Positions 6,864 through 14,861 of a DNA stretch of 27,846 nt are shown one piece after another (position 1 is the stretch's first letter; each line of letters begins with the position of its first letter). Where the stretch lies: assembly GCA_964628935.1 (NCBI GenBank), contig CAZVOE010000034.1, positions 1-27,846 of the forward strand. The letters are read 5' to 3'. The notes below the pieces were generated by a model. That model was not told the origin of the DNA, did no database searches, and saw only the letters and a list, made by a program, of their open reading frames with translations. This DNA is from CAYLHQ01 sp964628935. Its GTDB lineage: Bacteria; Acidobacteriota; Polarisedimenticolia; Polarisedimenticolales; DASRJG01. A program made the position numbers and the translations under genes.

Positions 6864-9044
6864 CTACTTGATGAACATCATTTCCCGATACGTTGGGAGC
6901 GGCCACGAATCGCTCGGAAGAAGTAGCTCGAGGGCGTCGGCCGTCTCCCGGACCGCGTTCATCGCGGGGATCACCTCGTCGCGGAAGTGTCTCGCGTGGG
7001 CCTCGGGTGTTCCCGCTTCGTCTCCGAGAGCCGCTTCGAGCGCCTTTGTCCTCCTTCGCAGTTCGCACGCGAGTTCGCAGACGTCCTCGAGGAGCGGCTT
7101 CATCTCCCTGCACTTCACCCCCGCCGCGGCGGTCGCGTTCAGGGTCTCGGCCAACTCCCGCTGGAAGCCCAGGGCGGCGGGAAGCACGTAACGGTTCGCG
7201 ATCAGGACCAGGGTTTGCGCTTCGACGTTGATCGTCTTGTTGTACGCCTCGAGAAAAATCCCGTAACGCGCGCGGACTTCCCGCTCGCTCAGGATGCGGT
7301 ACTTCTCGAAGGCGCGAATCGCGTCGGGGGAGACGAGTTCCGGAAGCGCGTCGGGGGTGTTCCGGTGGTTGAGGAGGCCGCGCTTCGCCGCCTCCTTCTG
7401 CCAAGCCGCCGAGTAGCCGTCCCCGTTGAAGATGATCCGCTTGTGCTCCTTCACGATCTTCTTGAGGAGTTCGGCGACGACCTTCTCGAGCTTCTTCCCC
7501 CCCTTCACCCCCTTCTCGAGTTCGGTCGCGATGTAGTCGAGCGACTCGGTGACGGCGAGATTGAGGCAGATGTTCGGGAAGGCGATGCTCTGGTTCGAGG
7601 ACACGGCGCGGAATTCGAACTTGTTCCCGGTGAAGGCGAAGGGACTCGTCCGATTGCGATCCCCGGCGTCGCGGGAGAGAGTCGGAAGCACGGGAACGCC
7701 GGTCTCGAGGAGACCGCCCGACTTCGTGGTCTTGGCGCCCCCCTTCTCGATCTGCTCGAAGATGTCGGTGAGCATCTCGCCGAGGAAGACGGAGAGGATC
7801 GCCGGCGGGGCCTCGTTCGCGCCCAGACGGTGGTCGTTTCCCGCGCTCGCGATCGACGCCCGGAGCACCCCCTGGAAGCGGTCGATGGCCCGGACGACTG
7901 CGGCGCAGAAGACGAGGAATTGAACGTTGTCGTGAGGAGTTTCGCCGGGGTTGAGGAGATTGTTTCCCAGATCGTCGGCCATCGACCAGTTGAGATGCTT
8001 GCCCGAGCCGTTCACCCCCGCGAACGGCTTCTCGTGGAGGAGCGCCGCCAGGCCGTGCTTCGGCGCGATCCGCTTGATCGCCTCCATCGTCATCATCTGG
8101 TGATCGGTGGCGACGTTGGCGTTCTCGAAGATCGGCGCGATCTCGTACTGGCTCGGCGCGACCTCGTTGTGACGGGTTTTCACGGGGACGCCGCAACGGA
8201 ACAACTCCGCTTCGACCTCGTGCATGCACGCGAGGACGCGCTCGGGGATGTGCCCGAAGTATTGATCCTCCATCTCCTGGCCCTTCGGGGGCTTGGCCCC
8301 GAGGAGCGTGCGCCCCGCGGCGACGAGGTCGGGCCGGTTGTAGAAGAAGTGACGATCGACGAGAAAATACTCCTGCTCCGGCCCGCAGGTGGTGTAGACG
8401 CGCTTCGCTTCCGAACCGAAAAGCTTCAGGATGCGGAGCGCCTGTTTCGAGAGGGCCTCCATCGAGCGGAGAAGCGGAGTCTTCTTGTCGAGCGCCTCGC
8501 CCGTCCAGGAGACGAAGGCGGTCGGGATGACGAGCGTCGTGCCGTTCGGACTCTTGAGGAGCCAGGGGGGGCTCGTCGGATCCCACGCGGTGTACCCGCG
8601 AGCCTCGAAGGTCGAGCGCATTCCGCCCGAGGGGAACGACGACGCGTCGGGCTCGCCCTTGATCAGTTCTTTCCCGCTGAACTCGGTGATCGCCCGCCCA
8701 TCGGCGGTGGGGGTCAAGAAGGAGTCGTGCTTCTCCGCCGTGATGCCGGTCAACGGCTGGAACCAATGGGTGTAGTGCGTCGCACCGTGCTCCACCGCCC
8801 AGTTCTTCATCGCCGTGGCGATCGCGTCGGCGTCCGAGATGTCGAGGGGTTCTCCCATCGTGATCGTGCGCCGGAGCGACTGGTAGACGGGCTTCGCGAG
8901 TCGCGCTTGCTGGACTCGATCGTTGAAGCACAGCGATCCGAACTCCTCCGGCTTGAACGAAACGGTCGTGATGGGACCGCGTCCTTCGCCGACCGCCCAG
9001 TCGCGGACGGCCTTGATCGCGTCCTTCGATGCGGCAGAGCCCAT
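6864..9044 (-). CDS. glnN: Glutamine synthetase type III (GlnN)
   Basis: ATP-dependent synthesis of glutamine from glutamate and ammonia by the large-subunit GSIII class. At 726 residues it matches GSIII (about 700-730) rather than GSI (about 470). Visible GSIII/GS features are the N-terminal block THWFQPLTG with EKHDSF, the catalytic-domain EQEYFLVD, RHNEVAPSQYEIAPIFE, the nucleotide-binding GVNGSGKHLNWSM and a glutamate-binding-region block ASAGNDHRLGANEAPPAI. A long helical C-terminal domain follows. The ATG at 9044 is chosen because AAAGGAG lies 8 nt upstream and the protein then begins just before conserved sequence. A good -10 box (CATAAT) lies further upstream. The stop TAG is embedded in the Shine-Dalgarno sequence of the predicted selenoprotein gene 10 bp downstream, so the two are very probably one operon. 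Confidence 0.96.
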   Translation of the reverse strand: MGSAASKDAIKAVRDWAVGEGRGPITTVSFKPEEFGSLCFNDRVQQARLAKPVYQSLRRTITMGEPLDISDADAIATAMKNWAVEHGATHYTHWFQPLTGITAEKHDSFLTPTADGRAITEFSGKELIKGEPDASSFPSGGMRSTFEARGYTAWDPTSPPWLLKSPNGTTLVIPTAFVSWTGEALDKKTPLLRSMEALSKQALRILKLFGSEAKRVYTTCGPEQEYFLVDRHFFYNRPDLVAAGRTLLGAKPPKGQEMEDQYFGHIPERVLACMHEVEAELFRCGVPVKTRHNEVAPSQYEIAPIFENANVATDHQMMTMEAIKRIAPKHGLAALLHEKPFAGVNGSGKHLNWSMADDLGNNLLNPGETPHDNVQFLVFCAAVVRAIDRFQGVLRASIASAGNDHRLGANEAPPAILSVFLGEMLTDIFEQIEKGGAKTTKSGGLLETGVPVLPTLSRDAGDRNRTSPFAFTGNKFEFRAVSSNQSIAFPNICLNLAVTESLDYIATELEKGVKGGKKLEKVVAELLKKIVKEHKRIIFNGDGYSAAWQKEAAKRGLLNHRNTPDALPELVSPDAIRAFEKYRILSEREVRARYGIFLEAYNKTINVEAQTLVLIANRYVLPAALGFQRELAETLNATAAAGVKCREMKPLLEDVCELACELRRRTKALEAALGDEAGTPEAHARHFRDEVIPAMNAVRETADALELLLPSDSWPLPTYREMMFIK

Positions 9045-9113
9045 CGTTTTAACTCCTTTGTTTTCTGTGTTTACACCCGAACGCTGAACCAACGCTCGAG
9101 AGAGACGGCGCAC

Positions 9114-9142
9114 ATTATGGTCCCCACGAGGGCAGGGAACAA
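9114..9142 (-). promoter_or_regulatory. Putative sigma-70-type promoter of glnN
   Basis: On the minus strand TTGTTC (9142-9137) is followed after 17 nt by CATAAT (9119-9114). The -10 box matches TATAAT at five of six positions; the -35 is weaker. Transcription would begin near 9107, about 60 nt before the ATG. No clear sigma-54 GG/GC pair is visible. Confidence 0.5.
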
Positions 9143-9158
9143 GTCGGCGAGGCCGAGA

Positions 9159-11387
9159 TCAGCGGCACTCGAGCTGGCCGTCGGTGCACGGCCGGGCCCA
9201 CAGGTTCGCGAGAATCGCGAGGTCGTCGCCGGAAACGCACCCGTCGCCGCTGAAGTCGACGGGCGTCCACCACGGCGATTCCGTTCCCGCTCGGCACGAG
9301 CCGAACGCCCGACCGATCCACGCGAGCTCCGCTCCGTCGACACGGTCGTTTCCGTCCACGTCGAAGGTCCCGCAGGAGGGATTGTCGGAAACCTCGTCGC
9401 AGTCGTTGTCGGAACCGTCACAGACCTCGGGACCGCCCGGCCGCGCGTCGGGATCCGTGTCGTCGCAGTCGCCGACGCGCTCGACGCGGCCCTCGGGCGG
9501 GGTTGCTTCGCAGGTCGCGGTCGAATCCGAGGCGTCGCCCCAGCCATCCCCGTCGGCGTCGCGGTACCAGGTGGTGACGGGGAGGTCTTCGTCGATCGAG
9601 GCGTCGCAGTCGTCGTCGCTCTGGTTGCAGGTTTCCTCGGCGCCGGGGTGACTTGAGGCGAGGGTGTCGTCGCAGTCGCCGACGCGCTCGACGCGGCCCT
9701 CGGGCGGGGTTGCTTCGCAGGTCGCGGTCGAATCCGAGGCGTCGCCCCAGCCATCCCCGTCGGCGTCGCGGTACCAGGTGGTGACGGGGAGGTCTTCGTC
9801 GATCGAGGCGTCGCAGTCGTCGTCGCTCTGGTTGCAGGTTTCCTCGGCTCCGGGGTGGCGGGAGGGGAGGGTGTCGTCGCAGTCGCCGCAAGGGCTTCCC
9901 TGATGCGGCTCGCATCCCTCCGCGCATTCCGCCCAGCCGTCGCCGTCCGCATCGGCACAGACGCTCGAGGGTGCGTACATGGTGAGGGCGACCGTGACCG
10001 GCTGGGAGACCTCCGCGTAGAGCGCGGGCCCCGCCGATTCGGGCGCGTCCGGTCCCAGGTAGCGGATCGTGCGGGTCATCACGAAGTGGTAAACGTCACC
10101 GATGACCGCGGGATCGGTGTTGAGCACGCGACTCGTGCGCCAGATCCCGCTCGAGCCGAAAGCGACATCGTCGTCGCCCTGCCCGCCGCAAGGGTTCGCG
10201 TCGGCCGGAATCGAGTCCGAGTACCAGGAGGTCCAGGAGAAGCCAGGGATGTCGGTCTCGATCACGGGCACCATCGCCAGCGACCCCTGCGGCCCGGAGA
10301 GCGACTCCCAGCCGAAGGGTCCAGCTTCCACGGTATCGGGACGCCCGTCGACGGGAACGCCGGAAGGGTTTCGCTCGTTGCGCCACGTCATGCCCGACGC
10401 CGCGGAGTCCCAGTCGAAGAAGTCCATGATCCCTGGGATTTCGTGGACCCGAAGGACGGTCTCAATCGTCTCGGTCGATTCGTAGAACGCGTGAATCCGA
10501 AACGTCGTCATTCCGCTGTTCGCGCCGACGTAACTCCGCAGGGCGCGAACGGGACCGTTCTTGTTCACGATGAATGCGCCGGGACCCGTGCTGAAGGTCC
10601 ACTCCGTGCGCGTGCAGTTGTCGGGAGCGAAACGGTTGCGGTGGCGTTCGAGGAGGTCGGTACCCGCAGCACCGTCCCGGAGGATCCCCGTATCGACGCG
10701 GAGCCACCGATCCGAGAAGCCCACTCGGTACGCTGGAGTGGAAACGACCGAGACCTCCGGGTTGCCGCGGCTCGCCCCGCTTGTGTCATAGGTTTCGCGG
10801 TAATCGCCCGAGAGGAGCACGAAGTCGTAAACGACGTCGGCCGACGGCGGGAGCGGCGGGAGCGAACCGTCGCTTCGGAAGAGGTAGAACCACCCCGTGC
10901 TTCCCGTGGCGGGGTTCGCGATGGCGAGCTCGAGTCCGCTCCCCGCGAGAACGCCCGGGGGCTCCCCCGCGCCGTCCGTGGCCCGCGAAGCCGCGTCGCG
11001 GACGCGGAGCACGATTTCATCGTCGGCGTCGAGCAACGGATCCGGATCCGGGCCGGTGAAGGTGCCCGGGTCCGTGTAGGTCAGCACGGTGAACCCGCTC
11101 GGCTCCGGGTCGCCGTAGATCGTCGCGAAATCGACCAACGCCCGCTCGTCGACCTGAACCGGGATCCGCGTCCAGCCCGGGCTCCAGCGGAACGCGACCA
11201 AGTGATCGGGGGGCATTCCGAGGAGCGAAGGATCGGCACTTCCGGTCAGGACCACCGCTTCGTCGTCCCGGCCGAGCCCGTTCGCCGCCTCGGTAAGAAG
11301 GGGGGGATCGAGCGTCGAAATGACGAGCGCGCAAAACGCGGCGCCCACCGTGTGGAACCTACCGGATCGGAATTCCCAATTCGTCAT
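9159..11387 (-). CDS. Secreted MopE-repeat protein with C-terminal dockerin-like domain
   Basis: A 742-residue exported protein. The N-terminus has a positively charged stretch and a hydrophobic segment (VGAAFCALVIST) consistent with a signal peptide. Residues about 40-480 form a domain I do not recognise, with many aromatic residues. From about residue 485 there are Asp/Cys-rich putative metal-binding (MopE-type) repeats of the form ADADGDGWGD, GDCDDT, HPGAEETCNQSDDDCD. Two of these are almost perfect 69-residue copies. The last 60 residues resemble a type I dockerin pair of calcium loops (DVDGNDRVDGAELAWIGRAF; DFSGDGCVSGDDLAILANLW). The protein is probably calcium-binding and extracellular or surface-attached. 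A cohesin partner is not seen here. The start is supported by AGGGGG about 7 nt upstream. Confidence 0.88.
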   Translation of the reverse strand: MTNWEFRSGRFHTVGAAFCALVISTLDPPLLTEAANGLGRDDEAVVLTGSADPSLLGMPPDHLVAFRWSPGWTRIPVQVDERALVDFATIYGDPEPSGFTVLTYTDPGTFTGPDPDPLLDADDEIVLRVRDAASRATDGAGEPPGVLAGSGLELAIANPATGSTGWFYLFRSDGSLPPLPPSADVVYDFVLLSGDYRETYDTSGASRGNPEVSVVSTPAYRVGFSDRWLRVDTGILRDGAAGTDLLERHRNRFAPDNCTRTEWTFSTGPGAFIVNKNGPVRALRSYVGANSGMTTFRIHAFYESTETIETVLRVHEIPGIMDFFDWDSAASGMTWRNERNPSGVPVDGRPDTVEAGPFGWESLSGPQGSLAMVPVIETDIPGFSWTSWYSDSIPADANPCGGQGDDDVAFGSSGIWRTSRVLNTDPAVIGDVYHFVMTRTIRYLGPDAPESAGPALYAEVSQPVTVALTMYAPSSVCADADGDGWAECAEGCEPHQGSPCGDCDDTLPSRHPGAEETCNQSDDDCDASIDEDLPVTTWYRDADGDGWGDASDSTATCEATPPEGRVERVGDCDDTLASSHPGAEETCNQSDDDCDASIDEDLPVTTWYRDADGDGWGDASDSTATCEATPPEGRVERVGDCDDTDPDARPGGPEVCDGSDNDCDEVSDNPSCGTFDVDGNDRVDGAELAWIGRAFGSCRAGTESPWWTPVDFSGDGCVSGDDLAILANLWARPCTDGQLECR
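9457..9870. repeat. Two tandem 207-bp repeat units inside the MopE-repeat gene
   Basis: Unit 1 is 9457-9663 and unit 2 is 9664-9870. They are identical base for base for the first 185 positions (9457-9641 equals 9664-9848) and differ only in the last part of the unit. A shorter partial match, GTGTCGTCGCAGTCGCCG, starts a third unit at 9871. The period is 69 codons, so the frame is preserved. Identity at silent positions points to a very recent duplication or gene conversion. Confidence 0.95.
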
Positions 11388-11470
11388 GCCGAAGCCCCCT
11401 AACCGGGGATTTCCGCAGCGTGCGCGACAATCCCGGGGCGTCTCCAGGCAACGCCCGTGCCGAACTCTCC

Positions 11471-11491
11471 CTCTTGCGAAATCAGCAAGAG
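11471..11491. promoter_or_regulatory. Inverted repeat upstream of the MopE-repeat gene
   Basis: CTCTTGC (11471-11477) and GCAAGAG (11485-11491) form a perfect 7-bp inverted repeat around GAAATCA, about 85 bp upstream of the MopE-repeat gene. A second repeat, GGGCGT/ACGCCC, lies at 11436-11456. No T-run follows. An operator or an attenuator-like hairpin is possible, but the function is unknown. Confidence 0.3.
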
Positions 11492-11568
11492 CGGCGACCG
11501 GATCCTTGGGGCGAGAAGAATCGGAGTCGGGTTCCTCGTGCCACGCAATCGATCCCCGGTCGAGGCAT

Positions 11569-11584
11569 CGGGAACTCGTTCCCG
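11569..11584 (-). terminator. Hairpin just downstream of the aconitase-family gene
   Basis: CGGGAA and TTCCCG pair around a 4-nt loop, beginning 7 nt after the stop codon at 11592. There is no U-tract, so at best it is a weak or factor-assisted terminator or an mRNA 3'-end stabiliser. Confidence 0.3.
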
Positions 11585-11591
11585 CCTTCCC

Positions 11592-13637
11592 CTATACCCC
11601 GAAGAACTCCGAGTCCCAGCGAAGGCCGAGTTCGGACGGCGGAGCCATGTAGCCCGCGAGCGCAGAGGCGGCCACGACCGTCGGCGACGCGAGGTAGCCT
11701 TCGCCGCCCACCCCCATCCGGTTCTGCCAGTTCCGGTTGAACGACGTGATCGCACGCTCGCCGGGCGCGAGCGCGTCGGGACCTTGCCCGAAACACGGCC
11801 CGCACCAGGACTCGCGAATCGTCGCGCCAGCCGAGCGCAACACCCCGGCGATCGATTCTCCGCCGAGGCGCGGCTCCGGATTCTCGATGAGACGTTTCAC
11901 GCCGCCGGACCCGGGAAAGACGACGAAATCGGTCGAGGCCCGCGTCAGGCCCGCCTTCCGCGCCGCGAGGATCACGAGCGCCGCGGAGAGAAGGTCGTCG
12001 TACGAGCCGTTCGTGCAGGAACCGATGTACGCCTTGTCGAAGCGAATCCGTTCCTTCGCGACCTCTTCCGCCGGAAACGCGTTCCCCGGGCTGAACGGCT
12101 TCGCGATCATGGGGACGACCGAAGTCAGATCGAGTTCCTCGTCGATCTCGTAGCGCGCATCGACCCCCGGGGAGATCGGCGGGTACGGGAGGTCGCTCAT
12201 CCCCTTCGACCGGAACCAGGCGTAAGTGATTTCGTCGGGGGCGAAGATCCCGTTCTGCGCTTCCGCCTCCGCCATCATGTTCGCGATCGTGTTGCGGTAG
12301 GGGATCGGAAGTTGCTTGCCCGCGTCCACGAGCTCCACGGACATTCCCTGGGACTGCTTCGCACCCCAACGTTCGAGGAGCTTGAGAACGACGTCTTTCC
12401 CCGAGACCCAAGGCTGGAGCTTCCCGACGAAGACGACACGCCGAGCCTTCGCGAGCGTCATGTAGACGTAACCGGTCGACCAGCCGAAGCCGAGCGTCGT
12501 CGAACCTACGCCCAGCCCCACCGCGCCGTACGCGCCGTAGGCACGGGAATGCGAATCCGCCCCAGGGATCAACTGTCCGGGGTAAACGAGCCCTTGTTCG
12601 GGGAAGTAGAAGTGGAAGATCCCGTCCCCCGGAGTCGCGTAGTAGGGCTTCTCCATCCCCTGGAGCGCCGCGAACGCTCGTCCGATCGAGGTCTGGCGGC
12701 CGTCGGCTTCGATTCCCGTGAAGACGAAGTGGTCGTTGGCGATCGCGGCTTGGCGCGGGAAGATGGCGCCACCGCCGGTGATCTGGTGGAAGGTGTGGAT
12801 GGCGAACGGAGCGGTGCCGTCCGACGCGGGGAGGAGGTCGGCGTACACGCGCAGGGTCGCACCCGATTCCACCCGAGCGCTCTTGTCGACACGGTGAGCC
12901 CACACGATCTGTTCGGTCGAAGTGAGACGTCGCGCCGTCTCCGGGTCCGGCCATTCGATGCGGGGGGGGGTCGCTACCGAATCGCGGAACTCGCGGCGGC
13001 CGATCGCGAAGATCCCGCCCGACCTCCGGATCTCGTCTTCTTTCGCGGTGAGCGGGACGGGCGCGTAGGACTTCCCCTGCGTCTCGTTACGGAGCGCGCG
13101 CGAGGCAGTGTCGAACGAAAAGGTGTCGCCGTCCCTCGCGTCCGCGACCGCTTCGGGGCACTGCACGACTTGGAGTCCGAGATTGAAGGCGTTGCGACGG
13201 AAGATGTCCCCCATGTTGTGAGAACAGACGATCACCAGTTCGAGGCCAGCCTCCTCCGCGACCCCCTTCAGTCCGGCGGGGCTCATTTCTCGGGAGGACC
13301 CGATCGCAAAGCGCTCGCCGGCGATCACGAAGGTCTCCCCCGAATGGACCCGCTTGCGGAATTCCGGCATCAGGTGGCGGAACGAGCCCGCCTTCCAGCG
13401 TTCGTCGAGGGTTTCGAGGGATTCCGAGACGCAGTCGGCTGCGGGGGTGATCTGGTCGGTGTCGATCGCGTCGAGTTTTCTCCCCGGATTTCTGGGATCC
13501 CAGAAGATCAGCGCCTTTCCCCGGATCGTCCGTCCGATCCCTCCGGCACCGTCCTCGGGGCGGGGACCGGGGAGGGAGTCGAGGGTGACGCCCGGTTTCA
13601 GTCGGGCGGGCTGGATGCGGTGATCGGGCTTCGGCAT
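11592..13637 (-). CDS. Aconitase-superfamily hydratase with N-terminal swivel domain (permuted LeuD-LeuC order)
   Basis: A 681-residue [4Fe-4S] hydro-lyase. The swivel (LeuD-like) domain comes first: DTDQITPAADCV (about 59-70) and FAIGSSREMSP (110-120), the site of the substrate-binding GSSRE loop. The LeuC-like catalytic part follows from about 235, with PGQLIPGADSHSRAYGAYGA (353-372), IGSCTNGS with Cys541 and WCGPCFGQG with Cys612 and Cys615 as cluster ligands, and NRNWQNRMG near the end. Classical aconitase A places the swivel domain last, and AcnB adds a HEAT domain that is absent here. The substrate (citrate, homocitrate, a methylmalate or isopropylmalate) cannot be decided from sequence. 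The start at 13637 is supported by AGGGAG about 9 nt upstream. An in-frame ATG at 13703 would add 22 atypical residues. Confidence 0.85.
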   Translation of the reverse strand: MPKPDHRIQPARLKPGVTLDSLPGPRPEDGAGGIGRTIRGKALIFWDPRNPGRKLDAIDTDQITPAADCVSESLETLDERWKAGSFRHLMPEFRKRVHSGETFVIAGERFAIGSSREMSPAGLKGVAEEAGLELVIVCSHNMGDIFRRNAFNLGLQVVQCPEAVADARDGDTFSFDTASRALRNETQGKSYAPVPLTAKEDEIRRSGGIFAIGRREFRDSVATPPRIEWPDPETARRLTSTEQIVWAHRVDKSARVESGATLRVYADLLPASDGTAPFAIHTFHQITGGGAIFPRQAAIANDHFVFTGIEADGRQTSIGRAFAALQGMEKPYYATPGDGIFHFYFPEQGLVYPGQLIPGADSHSRAYGAYGAVGLGVGSTTLGFGWSTGYVYMTLAKARRVVFVGKLQPWVSGKDVVLKLLERWGAKQSQGMSVELVDAGKQLPIPYRNTIANMMAEAEAQNGIFAPDEITYAWFRSKGMSDLPYPPISPGVDARYEIDEELDLTSVVPMIAKPFSPGNAFPAEEVAKERIRFDKAYIGSCTNGSYDDLLSAALVILAARKAGLTRASTDFVVFPGSGGVKRLIENPEPRLGGESIAGVLRSAGATIRESWCGPCFGQGPDALAPGERAITSFNRNWQNRMGVGGEGYLASPTVVAASALAGYMAPPSELGLRWDSEFFGV

Positions 13638-13673
13638 GAACGGGCTCTCCCTGCGATTCGCTTTCTCCAAGGT

Positions 13674-13703
13674 ACAGTACTCAGGCCATTTCCATTTCGG
13701 CAA
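13674..13703 (-). promoter_or_regulatory. Putative promoter of the aconitase-family gene
   Basis: On the minus strand TTGCCG (13703-13698) is separated by 18 nt from TACTGT (13679-13674), about 36 nt before the start codon. The match to consensus is moderate. The position, in the divergent spacer with the radical SAM gene, is right. Confidence 0.35.
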
Positions 13704-13879
13704 GAGGGGTGTGCCCTGCGTTCGGTCGCGACGGCGTCGATCCTCGTCCTCGTGGCGGCCGGCCCGCTCGCCGCCCGAGGACCGGACGCGGGTCGCGGCG
13801 AAGAAAGAGGGAAACGTTCCACGAGAACGCCGCAGGGGCGCTTCGACACCCGAGAGGACTCGAAGGCGGGAAGAGGGAG

Positions 13880-14818
13880 GTGGTGCGTACGTCGTTCCGT
13901 CCGGCCTACCGCCGCTTGACCCGCGGCGAGCTTCGAGATCGCGTCCTGCGCGCCCTGGAGGCCCTGCGCGAGTGCCGCCTCTGCCCGAGAGACTGCGGGG
14001 TCGACCGCCTCTCGGGGCGGTGGTCGGCCTGCAAGACCGGCCGGCGTGCGGTGGTCTCGAGCGCCTTCCCGCACCACGGCGAGGAGGAATGCCTCCGCGG
14101 CACGCACGGTTCGGGGACGATCTTCTTCGCGCACTGCAATCTGCGCTGCGTCTTCTGCCAGAACTTCGAGATCAGCCAAGCGATCCCTGCGACGGGCGCG
14201 GAGGGGCTCGCGGCCGGAGAGATTGCCGAGCTGATGCTCCGCCTCCAGGGCGCCGGCTGTTCCAACGTCAATTTCGTCACCCCCGAGCATGTGGTCCCGC
14301 AAGTTCTCGAAGCGATCGAGATCGCGGTCGAGAGGGGACTGAACCTCCCGATCGTCTACAACACGAGCGCGTACGATTCTCGAGAGAGCCTCGCCCTGCT
14401 GGACGGAGTGGTCGACATCTACATGCCCGACTTCAAGGTCTGGTCGCCCGAGCGGGCAAGGCGCTGGCTCAAGGCCGGGGACTATCCGGAGGCGGCGCGC
14501 GAGGCGATCCTCGAGATGCACCGGCAGGTCGGTCCGCTCGTTCTCGACGAAAGGGGCCTCGCCCGGCGCGGCGTCCTGATCCGCCACCTCGTGATGCCCG
14601 GCGCGCTCGACGACACGCGGTCGATTCTCGAGTGGATCGCCGCCCATCTCGGCGCCGGAGCCTACGTGAACGTGATGGACCAGTACCGGCCGGCGGGGAA
14701 GGTCCTCGAACCGGGGAGGTTTCCCGAGCTCGGGCGTCGGCTCTCCTCTTCGGAGCACGCCGAGGCGGTTCGCATCGCGCTCGACCTGGGGCTGCGCGTC
14801 GACGGCGTCGTGGTGTAG
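13880..14818 (+). CDS. Radical SAM protein, PflX family (pyruvate formate-lyase activase-like)
   Basis: A 312-residue radical SAM protein. C-N-L-R-C-V-F-C (Cys86, Cys90, Cys93) supplies the S-adenosylmethionine cluster, preceded by GSGTIFFAH. An N-terminal Cys-rich block (CRLCPRDCGVDR, with another Cys in SACKTGRR) could hold a second iron-sulfur centre and is typical of the PflX (COG1313) group. The end NVMDQYRPAGKV is also typical. Members are annotated as pyruvate formate-lyase activases, but no glycyl radical enzyme lies nearby, so the substrate is unknown. The start is uncertain: GTG at 13880 or 13883 overlaps or closely follows GAGGGAGG. The frame stays open back to a GTG at 13709, but that stretch is Arg/Gly-rich and unlike family N-termini. 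Confidence 0.87.
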   Translation: MVRTSFRPAYRRLTRGELRDRVLRALEALRECRLCPRDCGVDRLSGRWSACKTGRRAVVSSAFPHHGEEECLRGTHGSGTIFFAHCNLRCVFCQNFEISQAIPATGAEGLAAGEIAELMLRLQGAGCSNVNFVTPEHVVPQVLEAIEIAVERGLNLPIVYNTSAYDSRESLALLDGVVDIYMPDFKVWSPERARRWLKAGDYPEAAREAILEMHRQVGPLVLDERGLARRGVLIRHLVMPGALDDTRSILEWIAAHLGAGAYVNVMDQYRPAGKVLEPGRFPELGRRLSSSEHAEAVRIALDLGLRVDGVVV

Positions 14819-14848
14819 CCCGGCCGGGAACCGGATTCCCGACCGGGC
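14818..14848 (+). terminator. Strong hairpin after the radical SAM gene
   Basis: GCCCGG-C-CGGGAA, loop CCGGA, TTCCCG-A-CCGGGC: twelve pairs with one C/A mismatch, starting at the stop codon of the radical SAM gene. There is no T-run, so it resembles U-less terminators or processing hairpins. It has the same CGGGAA/TTCCCG core as the hairpin at 11569-11584. Confidence 0.45.
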
Positions 14849-14849
14849 G

Positions 14850-14855
14850 TACACT
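14850..14855 (+). promoter_or_regulatory. -10-like TACACT directly before the DUF4126 gene
   Basis: TACACT is followed by six bases (GCAGAC) and the GTG start. No Shine-Dalgarno sequence is visible. If this is the -10 box, transcription would start at or next to the start codon and the mRNA would be leaderless. Confidence 0.3.
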
Positions 14856-14861
14856 GCAGAC

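Noticed and set aside
6987..9656. Very long open frame on the plus strand opposite glnN
   Set aside because: It is the antisense shadow of glnN and the dockerin region. Long antisense frames are expected at this G+C content, and the peptide has no recognisable domain.
9457..9870. CRISPR-like array
   Set aside because: The repeats are long, in frame, without spacers and code for MopE-type domains.
11457..13919. Long plus-strand open frame opposite the aconitase-family gene
   Set aside because: Antisense shadow: the minus-strand gene has clear family motifs and codon bias.
13716..13919. Possible small exported protein with a signal-peptide-like start (SVATASILVLVAAGPLAA)
   Set aside because: It would need a CTG start, becomes an Arg-rich tail without features and overlaps the start of the radical SAM gene. 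Composition alone can explain the hydrophobic run.
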